A DNA stretch of 64,000 nt from Terriglobia bacterium (GTDB taxonomy: Bacteria > Acidobacteriota > Terriglobia > Terriglobales > Acidobacteriaceae), in contig JAIQFA010000014.1 in the NCBI GenBank assembly GCA_020073525.1, positions 20,105-84,104 of the forward strand. The letters run 5' to 3'. Below, piece by piece: positions 17,779-25,576 of the stretch. Made by a program: the position numbers and the translations under genes. A model generated the notes under the pieces. The model searched no databases, was not told the DNA's origin, and worked only from the letters and a program-made list of their open reading frames with translations. Numbering within the stretch: position 1 is the stretch's first letter; every line of letters starts with the position of its first letter.

Positions 17779-18186
17779 ATGAGATTCAGTTCCAGAGCGC
17801 GGAGCCGCGGTTTCACCTTAATCGAGATGCTGGTGGTCATCAGCATGATCCTGATCCTGCTGTCGATCGCGCTGCCAATGTACACCCGGTCGATTCAGCA
17901 CTCCCGGGAGGTCAGGCTTAAGCAGGACCTGAAAACGCTGAACGACGCCATTGACAACTACTCCCTGGACAAGGGGCACGCGCCGCAATCAGCGGATGAT
18001 TTGGTGCAAGCTGGATACATCAAGTTCATCCCCAGCGACATCACCGGCCGTACGGATAGCTGGCAGTGGAAGCAGGAAGAATTCGATAAAGCGTGGGATC
18101 CGAACAACCCCGGCATCGGGTATGTCCGCAGCGGCTCCGACGAGGTTTCGAGTGACGGTCGTCCCTATTCTGAATGGGACCACTAG
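17779..18186 (+). CDS. Type II secretion pseudopilin
   Basis: 135 residues. Prepilin leader RFSSRARSRG, cleavage before FTLIEMLVVISMILILLSIA with Glu at +5. The later segment HAPQSADDLVQAGYIKFIPSDITG is the same layout as in the genes on either side. It starts immediately after the stop codon of the previous gene (TAG ATG), suggesting translational coupling. Probably a second GspG/H-like minor or major pseudopilin. Confidence 0.85.
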   Translation: MRFSSRARSRGFTLIEMLVVISMILILLSIALPMYTRSIQHSREVRLKQDLKTLNDAIDNYSLDKGHAPQSADDLVQAGYIKFIPSDITGRTDSWQWKQEEFDKAWDPNNPGIGYVRSGSDEVSSDGRPYSEWDH

Positions 18187-18194
18187 GTCGGGAG

Positions 18195-18605
18195 ATGAAC
18201 AGACGGGCTACAAGACGGGACTGCGGGACCACGCTGATCGAGATGATGGTGGTGATCAGCATCATCTTGATCTTTTTAGCGGCAGCCGTGCCCATCTACA
18301 GCCACAGTGTCACGCGGGCGCGGGAAGAAAATCTACGCCATAACCTGGAGACGCTGAATCAGTTAATCTTCCAGTACGCCCTCGACAAGCAGAAATGTCC
18401 GCAGTCTTTGGATGATCTGAGGAGCGCAGGCTACATCAAGGAAATTCCTGAGGACATTACGAACAGTGTTGATACCTGGCAGACGGAGTCGTGCGAAGGC
18501 GTGATCCTGTCGCTCGACCAGACCGACTCTAGTGGCGGTATCCTCGGCGTCCACAGCGGCTCGAACCAGGTTGGCAGCGACGGCAAGCCGTACTCGGAGT
18601 GGTAG
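18195..18605 (+). CDS. Type II secretion pseudopilin with atypical +1 residue
   Basis: 136 residues from ATG 18195; an ATG at 18174 overlapping the previous gene is also possible. The prepilin signal is RRDCG then TTLIEMMVVISIILIFLAAA: Glu at +5 is kept, but the residue after the cleaved glycine is Thr rather than the usual Phe. The body shares DLRSAGYIKEIPEDITN and the C-terminal SDGKPYSEW with its upstream neighbour (SDGRPYSEW), so the two are recent tandem duplicates. It ends the secretion block. Confidence 0.83.
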   Translation: MNRRATRRDCGTTLIEMMVVISIILIFLAAAVPIYSHSVTRAREENLRHNLETLNQLIFQYALDKQKCPQSLDDLRSAGYIKEIPEDITNSVDTWQTESCEGVILSLDQTDSSGGILGVHSGSNQVGSDGKPYSEW

Positions 18606-18606
18606 A

Positions 18607-18743
18607 TCAGCCCTCAGCCCTTAGGAAAATCACCACTCCCACACAATTTTATTGACATTGTGTCCAGTGGGAATTTGGTTTTCCTGATGGCTGATGGCTG
18701 ATGGCTGATGGCTGATGGCTGATGGCCGAGACCTGAGACCTGC
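18607..18743. repeat. Family C cassette, GCTGATGG type
   Basis: Left arm CAGCCCTCAGCCCTTAGG then AAAATC; centre contains TTGACATTGTGTCCAGTGGG; right arm is TTTTCCTGATG followed by about six GCTGATGG units and ACCTGAGACCTG. The centre matches the one at 36433-36583 closely. Confidence 0.88.
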
Positions 18744-18784
18744 CCTTCTGTTACCTTATCCCTTCCCTGATTCTGGAGGTGATC

Positions 18785-19204
18785 GTGGATTCTTTCAATC
18801 GGCTGCAACCGTTCGCGCTGCTCGTGATGCGGATTGTTCTGGGAGCGATCATGATCGCTCATGGTTATCACAAGGTGTTTGGCGGATTCCATCATCACAT
18901 GGATATGGTGGACTCGCTCGGCATTCCTCGCTGGATGGCGTATCTTTCCGCGGGAACGGAATTCTTCGGAGGAATCGGGATCGTGCTGGGACTGTATACG
19001 CGCTACTTCGCAGGCGCGTTCGTGATCGAGATGGGCGTGGCCATCTGGAAGGTGCATTTCAAGAACGGGCTGATGGGCAATGGCGGGTACGAATTTCCAC
19101 TGGCGGTGGCAACGATCGCGTTGGCGCTGCTTTGTTTTGGCGAAGGACCGTGGGGATTTAATTTCGGACGGGGCGGCGGTTCGAGCAAATCAAGGAAGGG
19201 GTAA
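18785..19204 (+). CDS. DoxX family membrane protein
   Basis: About 140 residues with four membrane helices, the DoxX fold: LLVMRIVLGAIMIAHGYHKVF, then WMAYLSAGTEFFGGIGIVLGL, AGAFVIEMGVAIW and a final hydrophobic helix. Family members are quinone-linked or of unknown role. GTG 18785 is chosen because a perfect GGAGGTGAT ribosome binding site at 18775-18783 overlaps the other GTG at 18779. The glycine/serine-rich tail is not conserved. Confidence 0.85.
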   Translation: MDSFNRLQPFALLVMRIVLGAIMIAHGYHKVFGGFHHHMDMVDSLGIPRWMAYLSAGTEFFGGIGIVLGLYTRYFAGAFVIEMGVAIWKVHFKNGLMGNGGYEFPLAVATIALALLCFGEGPWGFNFGRGGGSSKSRKG

Positions 19205-19210
19205 TTTTCA

Positions 19211-19432
19211 GTCGTCCCTCCGGGACTTTTCTGGAAAGTACCTCGATCGCCCTCCGGGGTAATCTGACGTTGCATCAATCACCCTCCGGAGCTCTCCTAA
19301 CATTCCTGTAGAGACGCGGCTTGCCGCGTCTCCCGTGGCGCCGGTTCAGAAGACAGGGAAAGCCCCGTCTCTACGGGAAAGCGGGAGCTGAGAGCGCAAA
19401 GCTGAAGTGTAAAGCTAAGAGCCAGAAGCTTG
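19211..19432. repeat. Composite of family F, A and half-C repeats
   Basis: From left: GTCGTCCCTCCGGGACTTTT (19211-19230), which looks like a small terminator for the DoxX gene; two related CCTCCGG hairpins to 19293; a family A pair at 19308-19332 and 19352-19374; then degenerate AGCTGAGAGC/AGCTAAGAGC units to 19432. No gene is present. Confidence 0.75.
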
Positions 19433-19434
19433 TT

Positions 19435-21666
19435 TCAGAACTCCGCCAGTTCCTTCATTGCCCGGAACAAATCGCTGGCTTGCGGCAGAATGGCATTCTC
19501 GAGAATCGGCTGATAGGCGACGAACGTGTCCGTGGCCGCTACCCGTTTTACTGGGGCATCGAGGTGGTGGAACAACTGGTCGGCGATGCGGGCGGCGATC
19601 TCGGCTCCGTAGCCCCAGCTTAGCGAGTCTTCGTAGGCAATCAGGGCGCGGTTGGTTTTCTTCACCGAGGCGGCAATCGCATCCCAGTCAAACGGATTCA
19701 AGCAGCGCAGGTCGATCAGTTCGACGCTGACGCGATGCTCGCGCTCCAGTTTTTGCGCGGCTTGCAGCGCGCGTGGAACTACCGCGCCATAGGTGATGAC
19801 GGTGAGGTCGGTTCCGGGCTGCACGACTTTCGCCTTGCCGAACGGGATCGTGTAGTCGGGGCCGGGATAGGGTGCGCGGCCGTAGGTTTCGCGGTACAGG
19901 CGTTTGTGTTCGAGGAACAGGACTGGGTCGTCGCAGCGGATCGCGGTGCGCAGAAGGCCCGCGGCATCGAGGGCGTTCGAAGGGAAGACGACGCGCAATC
20001 CCGGGATGTGCGTGAAGATGCTCTCGCCGCATTGCGAATGGTAAATTGCGCCGCCGGTCAGATAGCCGCCAATCGCGACGCGAATCACCAATGGCGCCGA
20101 GAAAGCGTTGTTCGAGCGCCAGCGGATGATGGGCAGCTCGTCGCGCAGTTGCATCATTGCCGGCCAGATGTAATCGAAGAACTGGATCTCAACCACCGGC
20201 TTCAATCCGCGGGTGGCCATGCCGGTGGCGCGGCCCACGATGTTGGCTTCGGCGATCGGAGAATTGAAAACGCGGTCGGAGCCGAAAGTGCCCTGCAGGC
20301 CCGACGTTAGCTTGAAGACTCCACCCTTACCTTTGACCAGCTTCTGCTTCAGGTATTCTTCGCGGCTGCAGTCGGCGACGTCTTCTCCGAAGATGACGAC
20401 GCGCTCATCGCGGCGCATCTCGTCCCGCAGCGTGGTGTTGATCAAGTCCGCCATCGTCTTGTTCGACGACTTGTTCGGCACGGCGGAGCCTTTACCATCC
20501 ACCGCAGTCTCGGGTGCGGCCACTGCGGGCTGCGTTTCGAACTGTGCCGAGGTGGGATCGAGATCGGGCGAGTACACGAAGTTGTAAATCGTATCCGGTT
20601 GTGGCAGCGCGGCTTCGAGGGCACGGTCCGCGTCTGCCTGAAGCTGTTCCTCGATTTCCTTCTCGATTTTGTTGATTCCTCTTTCGTCGAGGATGCCTTC
20701 GCGCAGCAGGAACATCTGCAGGCGCGGAACCGGGTCGCGCGCGGCATCGGCCTGGCGCTCGGAGTCGGGCCGGTAAAGGCGCTCGTCGTCCGAAAGCGAG
20801 TGCGAATAAGGGCGGATCACGTGGGCATGGACAAACGCGGGCCCGTGTCCGCCTCGGCAATGCTCTGCCGCACGCTTAAAGGCCGCGTAGGCGACTGCGG
20901 GATCGGTGCCGTCAACCTCTTCGAAATGGAAGTTGGGGAAGCCGGACACGACGCGCGAGATGTTGCCGCCGGCGGTTTGCACTTCCACAGGGACGGAAAT
21001 CGCGTATCCATTGTCCTGTACGCAAAAAATCACGGGCAGGCGGCGATTGGAGGCCGTGTTCAACGCCTCCCAGAATTCGCCCTCACTGGTGGTGCCATCG
21101 CCGAGAGAGACGTAGGTGATTTCATCGCCTTGGAATTGGACATCCTTGAACTGGCGGTAGTCGCCCTCGGCTTTTTGCGAAGCTTTCGGATGCGCGGCGA
21201 AATAGCGCCCTGCTTCGGCGCATCCGACGGCCTGCAAAATTTGGGTTCCGGTGGGAGAAGACTGGGTGACGACATTGAGCCGCTGGTAAGCCCAGTGCGA
21301 AGGCATCTGCCGCCCGCCAGAACTGGGATCGTCGGCCGCGCCAACGCCCTGCAGCAGCATTTCATACGGCGTTGCGCCCAGGGCGAGGCAGAGGGCGCGA
21401 TCGCGATAATAAGGATAGAACCAGTCGTAGCTCGGCTTCAGCGCGAAAGCGGCGGCGACTCCGATGGCCTCGTGCCCAGCGCCCGAGATCTGGAAGAAGA
21501 TCTTCTGCTGACGCTTGAGCATGATCTCGCGGTCGTCCACGCGCCGCGAGGTGAACATGATGCGATAGGCATCAATGAGTTGCTGACTGGTCAGGCCCTG
21601 ATAGCTCTTGGGCTTCCGGGCAACGTTATTTTCATTCAGCTTGGGATCGACTTTGGTCGTGGCCAT
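19435..21666 (-). CDS. 2-oxoacid dehydrogenase E1, alpha and beta subunits fused
   Basis: 743 residues. The first half (about 20-370) is an E1-alpha domain with the thiamine diphosphate motif [18 protein letters not shown] ending in QDNGYAIS. The second half (about 405-743) is E1-beta, starting [16 protein letters not shown] and GEDVAD, with the transketolase C-terminal domain at [10 protein letters not shown]. Branched-chain 2-oxoacid dehydrogenase is the nearest likely function, making acyl-CoA from keto acids with E2 and E3; pyruvate cannot be excluded. E2 and E3 genes are not here. Alpha and beta are usually separate genes; fused forms occur in Acidobacteriota and Bacteroidota. Confidence 0.92.
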   Translation of the reverse strand: MATTKVDPKLNENNVARKPKSYQGLTSQQLIDAYRIMFTSRRVDDREIMLKRQQKIFFQISGAGHEAIGVAAAFALKPSYDWFYPYYRDRALCLALGATPYEMLLQGVGAADDPSSGGRQMPSHWAYQRLNVVTQSSPTGTQILQAVGCAEAGRYFAAHPKASQKAEGDYRQFKDVQFQGDEITYVSLGDGTTSEGEFWEALNTASNRRLPVIFCVQDNGYAISVPVEVQTAGGNISRVVSGFPNFHFEEVDGTDPAVAYAAFKRAAEHCRGGHGPAFVHAHVIRPYSHSLSDDERLYRPDSERQADAARDPVPRLQMFLLREGILDERGINKIEKEIEEQLQADADRALEAALPQPDTIYNFVYSPDLDPTSAQFETQPAVAAPETAVDGKGSAVPNKSSNKTMADLINTTLRDEMRRDERVVIFGEDVADCSREEYLKQKLVKGKGGVFKLTSGLQGTFGSDRVFNSPIAEANIVGRATGMATRGLKPVVEIQFFDYIWPAMMQLRDELPIIRWRSNNAFSAPLVIRVAIGGYLTGGAIYHSQCGESIFTHIPGLRVVFPSNALDAAGLLRTAIRCDDPVLFLEHKRLYRETYGRAPYPGPDYTIPFGKAKVVQPGTDLTVITYGAVVPRALQAAQKLEREHRVSVELIDLRCLNPFDWDAIAASVKKTNRALIAYEDSLSWGYGAEIAARIADQLFHHLDAPVKRVAATDTFVAYQPILENAILPQASDLFRAMKELAEF

Positions 21667-21731
21667 CGTTTGCCGTTTACCCCACCCCGGTCCGGGACGC
21701 AGGTTATTGTAAATCAGGAAGCGGGAGAAAA

Positions 21732-21871
21732 GGTCTCAAGGTGTCAGGTCTCAGGTCTCAGGAAAATCCCTTTGCCCCCTGTTTATGGTTTTTCGTCTTA
21801 ACGTCTTGACGGTATTGACGTTACAAATCGGGCAAATCCGACCTTTCCTGAGACCTGAGACCTGAGACCTG
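21732..21871. repeat. Family C cassette, ACCTGAGA type
   Basis: Left arm AGGTCTCAAGGTGTCAGGTC with more units, ending CAGGAAAATCC. Centre of about 80 bp, the longest of the set, includes GTATTGACGTTACAAATC. Right arm CTTTCCTGAGACCTGAGACC repeated. It lies between two divergent genes. Confidence 0.88.
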
Positions 21872-21889
21872 GTTTATCCTGAACTCTCC

Positions 21890-22585
21890 ATGATTCGTTT
21901 CTTGCGCCCCTTTGATCCGCATCGCATTCGCTTGCTGGTGTTTGACCTGGATGGCACCCTGATTGACTCTCGGCTGGATTTGATTCATTCCGTGAATGCT
22001 ACGTTGCGGCATATTGGCCGCCCTGAACTGGACGGCGACGTCATTGCCGGCTATGTGGGAGATGGGGCTCCCGTGCTGGTGCGGCGCGTGCTTGGCGACG
22101 CGGACATGGCCAACGAAGCGCTGCTCCGCGAAGCTCTGGAGTATTTTCTCGGCTACTACCGCATCCACAAGCTTGACCACACCACGGTCTATGAAGGGAT
22201 TCCAGAAATACTGGCGAGCGTGGCCAATTCGTCTAATGGGGTACAGCGTCAGATGGCGGTGCTTTCAAACAAGCCAGTCAATCCTTCGCGCGATATTGTG
22301 CAGGCGCTCGGGCTGGGGGACTTCTTTGTTCGCATCTACGGCGGCAACAGCTTTCCGACGAAAAAGCCCGACCCGCTGGGCGTGCAGACTATCCTGCAGG
22401 AAACGGGTATGGCGGCGGAAGAGACGCTGATGATTGGCGACTCGTCGATTGACGTTTTGACGGGTCGTAATGCCGGCTTGTGGACTTGCGGCGTGACCTA
22501 CGGGTTCGCCCCCCATTCGCTCGAAGAAGTGCCTCCAGATGTGCTGGTCGAGAGTCCGCCGGAACTGGGGGAATTGCTGCGGTGA
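21890..22585 (+). CDS. gph: Phosphoglycolate phosphatase-like HAD hydrolase
   Basis: 231 residues, HAD superfamily subclass I. Motif I is FDLDGTLIDS at about 18-27 (nucleophile and acid/base aspartates), motif II is the serine of VLSNKPV, motif III the lysine of PTKKPDP, and motif IV GDSSIDV. The helical cap between motifs I and II fits Gph, which removes phosphate from 2-phosphoglycolate formed during DNA repair. HAD substrate assignments from sequence alone are uncertain. The gene follows a hairpin cassette closely. Confidence 0.85.
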   Translation: MIRFLRPFDPHRIRLLVFDLDGTLIDSRLDLIHSVNATLRHIGRPELDGDVIAGYVGDGAPVLVRRVLGDADMANEALLREALEYFLGYYRIHKLDHTTVYEGIPEILASVANSSNGVQRQMAVLSNKPVNPSRDIVQALGLGDFFVRIYGGNSFPTKKPDPLGVQTILQETGMAAEETLMIGDSSIDVLTGRNAGLWTCGVTYGFAPHSLEEVPPDVLVESPPELGELLR

Positions 22586-22672
22586 AGCAAATGGATGGAT
22601 TGATTGGTGCTATCGCCGGTTTACAACAGTAATCGTGGATTCATGCGGGGATTGGGCGTAAAGTAACTTACC

Positions 22673-23155
22673 GTGAACCCTTCGCTCACCGTCACAGCGC
22701 TGTTGTTCCTGCTTAACCCTCTTGTCGTCTGCGAAACTCATGGTCCAGATTGTTCGACTCTGAAATACTCGCGGCACAAGGTTTCATGCCTCTGCGGCAC
22801 GGTGCAGGTGTGTGCGGGAGATATTTGCGGTCGTCCCTCAGACTATCAGCTCGACGACGACATTACAGTAGAGCTACGAGATAAGGCTGGCACGACGATC
22901 CTTGACTCAAAGAAAGTTATTGTCGAGACACGTGAGAAGGAGGGCACGACGCAGGTCGGGACAAAAGTCTCTTATAAAACAACAGAGCGGACGTTTTGTT
23001 TCGAAGGGAAAGGCGCTGGCGACTATCTGCTCGCCTTTGTCCTGCACAAGAACGGCGTCCCTCAACCAGCGGTCAAATTTCCCACGAACTACTCACGCAA
23101 GCGGAACAAACCCTGCAATTCTATCTACATGGTGGAGCCTACCTGTCCGAAGTAG
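22673..23155 (+). CDS. Secreted cysteine-rich protein of unknown function
   Basis: 160 residues from GTG 22673. A hydrophobic signal-like N-terminus (LTVTALLFLLNPLVV) is followed by a cluster of cysteines, with CETHGPDC, SCLCGTVQVCAGDIC, and single cysteines later (RTFCFEG, KPCNS, PTCPK), enough for several disulfides. The middle looks like a beta-sandwich. I recognise no family. It sits alone between gph and the toxin-antitoxin pair, ending close to the 3' end of the doc gene on the other strand. Confidence 0.65.
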   Translation: MNPSLTVTALLFLLNPLVVCETHGPDCSTLKYSRHKVSCLCGTVQVCAGDICGRPSDYQLDDDITVELRDKAGTTILDSKKVIVETREKEGTTQVGTKVSYKTTERTFCFEGKGAGDYLLAFVLHKNGVPQPAVKFPTNYSRKRNKPCNSIYMVEPTCPK

Positions 23156-23196
23156 CTCATCTAGTTGGCGACAAATCGTCATTTCACTTATTGGAG

Positions 23197-23574
23197 TTAA
23201 ACAAGCGGTTTGATGCGCTGACGAATCCAGTCGAGGATTTGGGCAAAGCGAAATTCGTGCCGCTCCATCGAGCCCACGATGAAAGCGTGTCCGTCCACGC
23301 CTTCGATCTCAATGTAAAAGACGTTGCGCCGCAGGAAAACGTCGGCGGCAGTGAAAGCGATGCGCTTGTTGCCGTCAAGTAAGCCGTGGTTGTTGCCGAG
23401 CGACTCCATCAATGCGGCGGCTTCTTCTTCGATGGAGTTGTAAGCGCTGGTTTGCGGACGAAAAACCGCGGCCTCCACTGCGCCCTTATCGCTGACACCA
23501 TGGAGACCGCCGAATAGCTCGATCAATCGATGCTGCATGCGGTAGACTTCCGCGACCGTGAGGTAATCGGCCAT
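23197..23574 (-). CDS. doc: Doc family toxin (Fic fold)
   Basis: 125 residues, death-on-curing type. The Fic active-site loop is present as HGLLDGNKR at about 63-71, against the consensus HPFxDGNKR, so the catalytic His, Asp/Glu, Gly-Asn and Arg are kept while P and F are replaced. Doc phosphorylates elongation factor Tu and stops translation. The start overlaps no other gene but is eight bases after the antitoxin stop, so the pair forms one operon with the antitoxin first, the standard order. Confidence 0.9.
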   Translation of the reverse strand: MADYLTVAEVYRMQHRLIELFGGLHGVSDKGAVEAAVFRPQTSAYNSIEEEAAALMESLGNNHGLLDGNKRIAFTAADVFLRRNVFYIEIEGVDGHAFIVGSMERHEFRFAQILDWIRQRIKPLV

Positions 23575-23582
23575 TTGGCTTG

Positions 23583-23819
23583 TTATTTTGCGAGACGCTG
23601 CAACAGGTCACGGTTGCGAGCCACCGACTGTTCGAAGGCATCCATTACCTCAGCGCGGACCAGGTGCTGGGATGGAACCACGTTGTGCAGGTAGAACTTG
23701 AGCGCCTGCTCGAGAACATGCCGCTTCGTTTGCCCATTCTGCTCGGCCACCGCAACGAACTCGTCGTAGAGCTGGGCATCGATCTCAGGAGTAAACTTCT
23801 TGGTCTTCGTGGCTGGCAT
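23583..23819 (-). CDS. Ribbon-helix-helix-like antitoxin partner of Doc
   Basis: 78 residues, charged, with a ribbon-helix-helix-like N-terminus (KFTPEIDAQLYDEFVAVAEQNGQTKRHVLEQALKFYL pattern, residues 8-44) and a helical tail (VMDAFEQSVARNRDLLQRLAK) that would clamp the toxin. It is unlike the Phd antitoxin of P1, but RHH-Doc pairs are known. Upstream is an AT-rich palindrome (23875-23892), a likely operator for autoregulation. Confidence 0.75.
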   Translation of the reverse strand: MPATKTKKFTPEIDAQLYDEFVAVAEQNGQTKRHVLEQALKFYLHNVVPSQHLVRAEVMDAFEQSVARNRDLLQRLAK

Positions 23820-23874
23820 GGTTCCGAGATCCCTGTCTCACTCCTATTTTCAACGCTATACCATGATAAATCAA

Positions 23875-23892
23875 GATAAATATTTATTTATC
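23875..23892. promoter_or_regulatory. AT-rich palindrome upstream of the antitoxin
   Basis: GATAAATATTTATTTATC is a perfect 8-2-8 inverted repeat lying about 56 bases upstream of the antitoxin start, flanked by CATGATAAAT and CCATG. The stretch 23850-23925 is far richer in A and T than the rest of the window. It could be an RHH antitoxin operator and promoter region, or a terminator of the flanking gene's upstream reading. Confidence 0.5.
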
Positions 23893-23915
23893 CATGTTAT
23901 TGAAAACAAATATTT

Positions 23916-25481
23916 TTATGCTGTTCGCAAGCTGCTCCGTAGCCGGAGCAAGACCGATCCCAGCGCCGTCATCCCGGCAAGCCAGACAGCGAGCGCAGTA
24001 TTTGCCACCCAGTCCGGCGCAACTCCGACCCGGCGCAGCAGAAACGGAAGGAAATTCCAGGTCGTGATGTGGACGTTATCCCACGGGTCCTGGGTCATGG
24101 CTTCGGTGGTCAAGCCCCAAGCATCCATCTTGCCCAAGGCGAAGGCGACGATGTTCTTGAAACGGAGAGCAATCACAAACGTCGGATGCCCGAACGTCTC
24201 CATCTGGTAAATCTCCAGTGGCAACCAGAAAGCCAGCGAGGCTAGCTGAATCACCAGGCTGACTGCGATCAGCACGCATCCCGCGCGCCAGATGGTTCTC
24301 CCTAAACTTTCTCGATAACGCAGGAGCAGCGGCACGGCGAGGAGCGTCGCCAGTTCCACGGTGGTCGAAACGTAGCGGTCTCCCCAGGCGAAATCGCCGG
24401 CCCAGAAGGTGTATCTCGCGTAAAAGCTGATATAGGCGAGCAGCAGGAGAAGGGAAGTCGCCCCATAGGCGCGCACTTCTGGAGTCAGGCGCTTCCACAG
24501 CCATGCCAGCAGGAAAATTGCCAGCACCAGAAGTGGGTCGAAGAGAAAAATCGACTTCTCTGGCTGGAACAGGGGACCGAGAACGCCGGCGTGAAAGGGC
24601 GTGCTCCAGGGAAAATTTACCGGCAGGGTAGGATCCCGCTGGCGGTACTCCCGGGCGAATATCGATACGTAGGTGTTAGTAAGAGATCCGAAGCGGTAAA
24701 ACTGGTAGCCACGATCGACGACGAGAAAGAACAGGTACACGGGGGCCGCCACTTTGCAGTAGTCGATGAGACGTTGCCACAGCCCGTGGCCTCGTGTTTC
24801 TTCGAACCACAATACGAGTAAGAGGAAGACTCCTGCCGCCATCAAATCCAGGCCCGTGGTGAGACGGGTCAACAGATTCAGGCCCAGGGCGCCGGAGCCG
24901 ATAAGAAGCGCGCGCCGGCTGTCCCTGCGCAGCCACTCGTACTGAAAGGAAAAGCCGGTCAGCGTCAGCAACAGGACGTAGTTGTTCTCCATCATGTTTT
25001 GCGTGTAGTGAAGGTGGGTGGTGCAGAACAGCAGCGCCAGCACGCCCGCCACTGATTCCTTCATACTGAAGGCCAACTGGCGGAGCAACCGGAACGCGAA
25101 CAGCGCGGTCAGAATATTCACCAAGATGCTGGTGCTGTAGCTGACCACAATGCTGCGTACTGCGGGGTCGTCGTTGTAATCGGAGAAGGTCGGCCGGTCT
25201 GCAATCCACGTCCCCGCGAGATCGGAGGGCAGCATGAGCAGCGACTGGCCGATGCCATACCAGCTATAGAGACGCCCTCCGCGGCCGTGCAGGCCGAACT
25301 CGGGATACTCGTAGGGAAAGACCTGCGGCTCGGCTGTCCAGAACCAGTGCGTGGTTTGCAGGCGATGCATGGTGTCGGCCGTCCCCAACTCGCCCGATTG
25401 CACGACGAAGGCGAGGAGTCCTGCGGTTAGACATAGGAGAAAAATCGGGTCGCGCAGCCACTGCCGAAGGCGAGAAGTCAT
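23916..25481 (-). CDS. Multi-pass membrane protein, glycosyltransferase-like
   Basis: About 521 residues from ATG 25481, with roughly ten hydrophobic helices. The layout, with a large first periplasmic loop containing acidic residues (SGELGTADTMHRLQ), then clusters of helices and an aromatic-rich WGDRYVSTT loop, resembles GT-C fold lipid-linked glycosyltransferases (PMT/ArnT-like), but I do not see a decisive motif. The frame runs upstream to 25544 without conserved content. It ends just before the AT-rich toxin-antitoxin promoter region and lies downstream of the hexosaminidase on the same strand. Confidence 0.6.
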   Translation of the reverse strand: MTSRLRQWLRDPIFLLCLTAGLLAFVVQSGELGTADTMHRLQTTHWFWTAEPQVFPYEYPEFGLHGRGGRLYSWYGIGQSLLMLPSDLAGTWIADRPTFSDYNDDPAVRSIVVSYSTSILVNILTALFAFRLLRQLAFSMKESVAGVLALLFCTTHLHYTQNMMENNYVLLLTLTGFSFQYEWLRRDSRRALLIGSGALGLNLLTRLTTGLDLMAAGVFLLLVLWFEETRGHGLWQRLIDYCKVAAPVYLFFLVVDRGYQFYRFGSLTNTYVSIFAREYRQRDPTLPVNFPWSTPFHAGVLGPLFQPEKSIFLFDPLLVLAIFLLAWLWKRLTPEVRAYGATSLLLLLAYISFYARYTFWAGDFAWGDRYVSTTVELATLLAVPLLLRYRESLGRTIWRAGCVLIAVSLVIQLASLAFWLPLEIYQMETFGHPTFVIALRFKNIVAFALGKMDAWGLTTEAMTQDPWDNVHITTWNFLPFLLRRVGVAPDWVANTALAVWLAGMTALGSVLLRLRSSLRTA

Positions 25482-25576
25482 CGCATGGATGGTAATCCGA
25501 AAGCGATGATTTAAGAAATGTGGACCGCGGACATCCACGATCATCAGGAATCAATCAATGGCAGTGGGGCGCAGAG

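Noticed and set aside
18680..18730. GCTGATGG tandem units as a CRISPR or satellite array.
   Set aside because: Units are only 8 bp with no spacers, and they sit in one arm of a hairpin cassette; no cas genes are present.
20599..21801. A 400-residue plus-strand open frame.
   Set aside because: Antisense to the E1 fusion; no recognisable fold.
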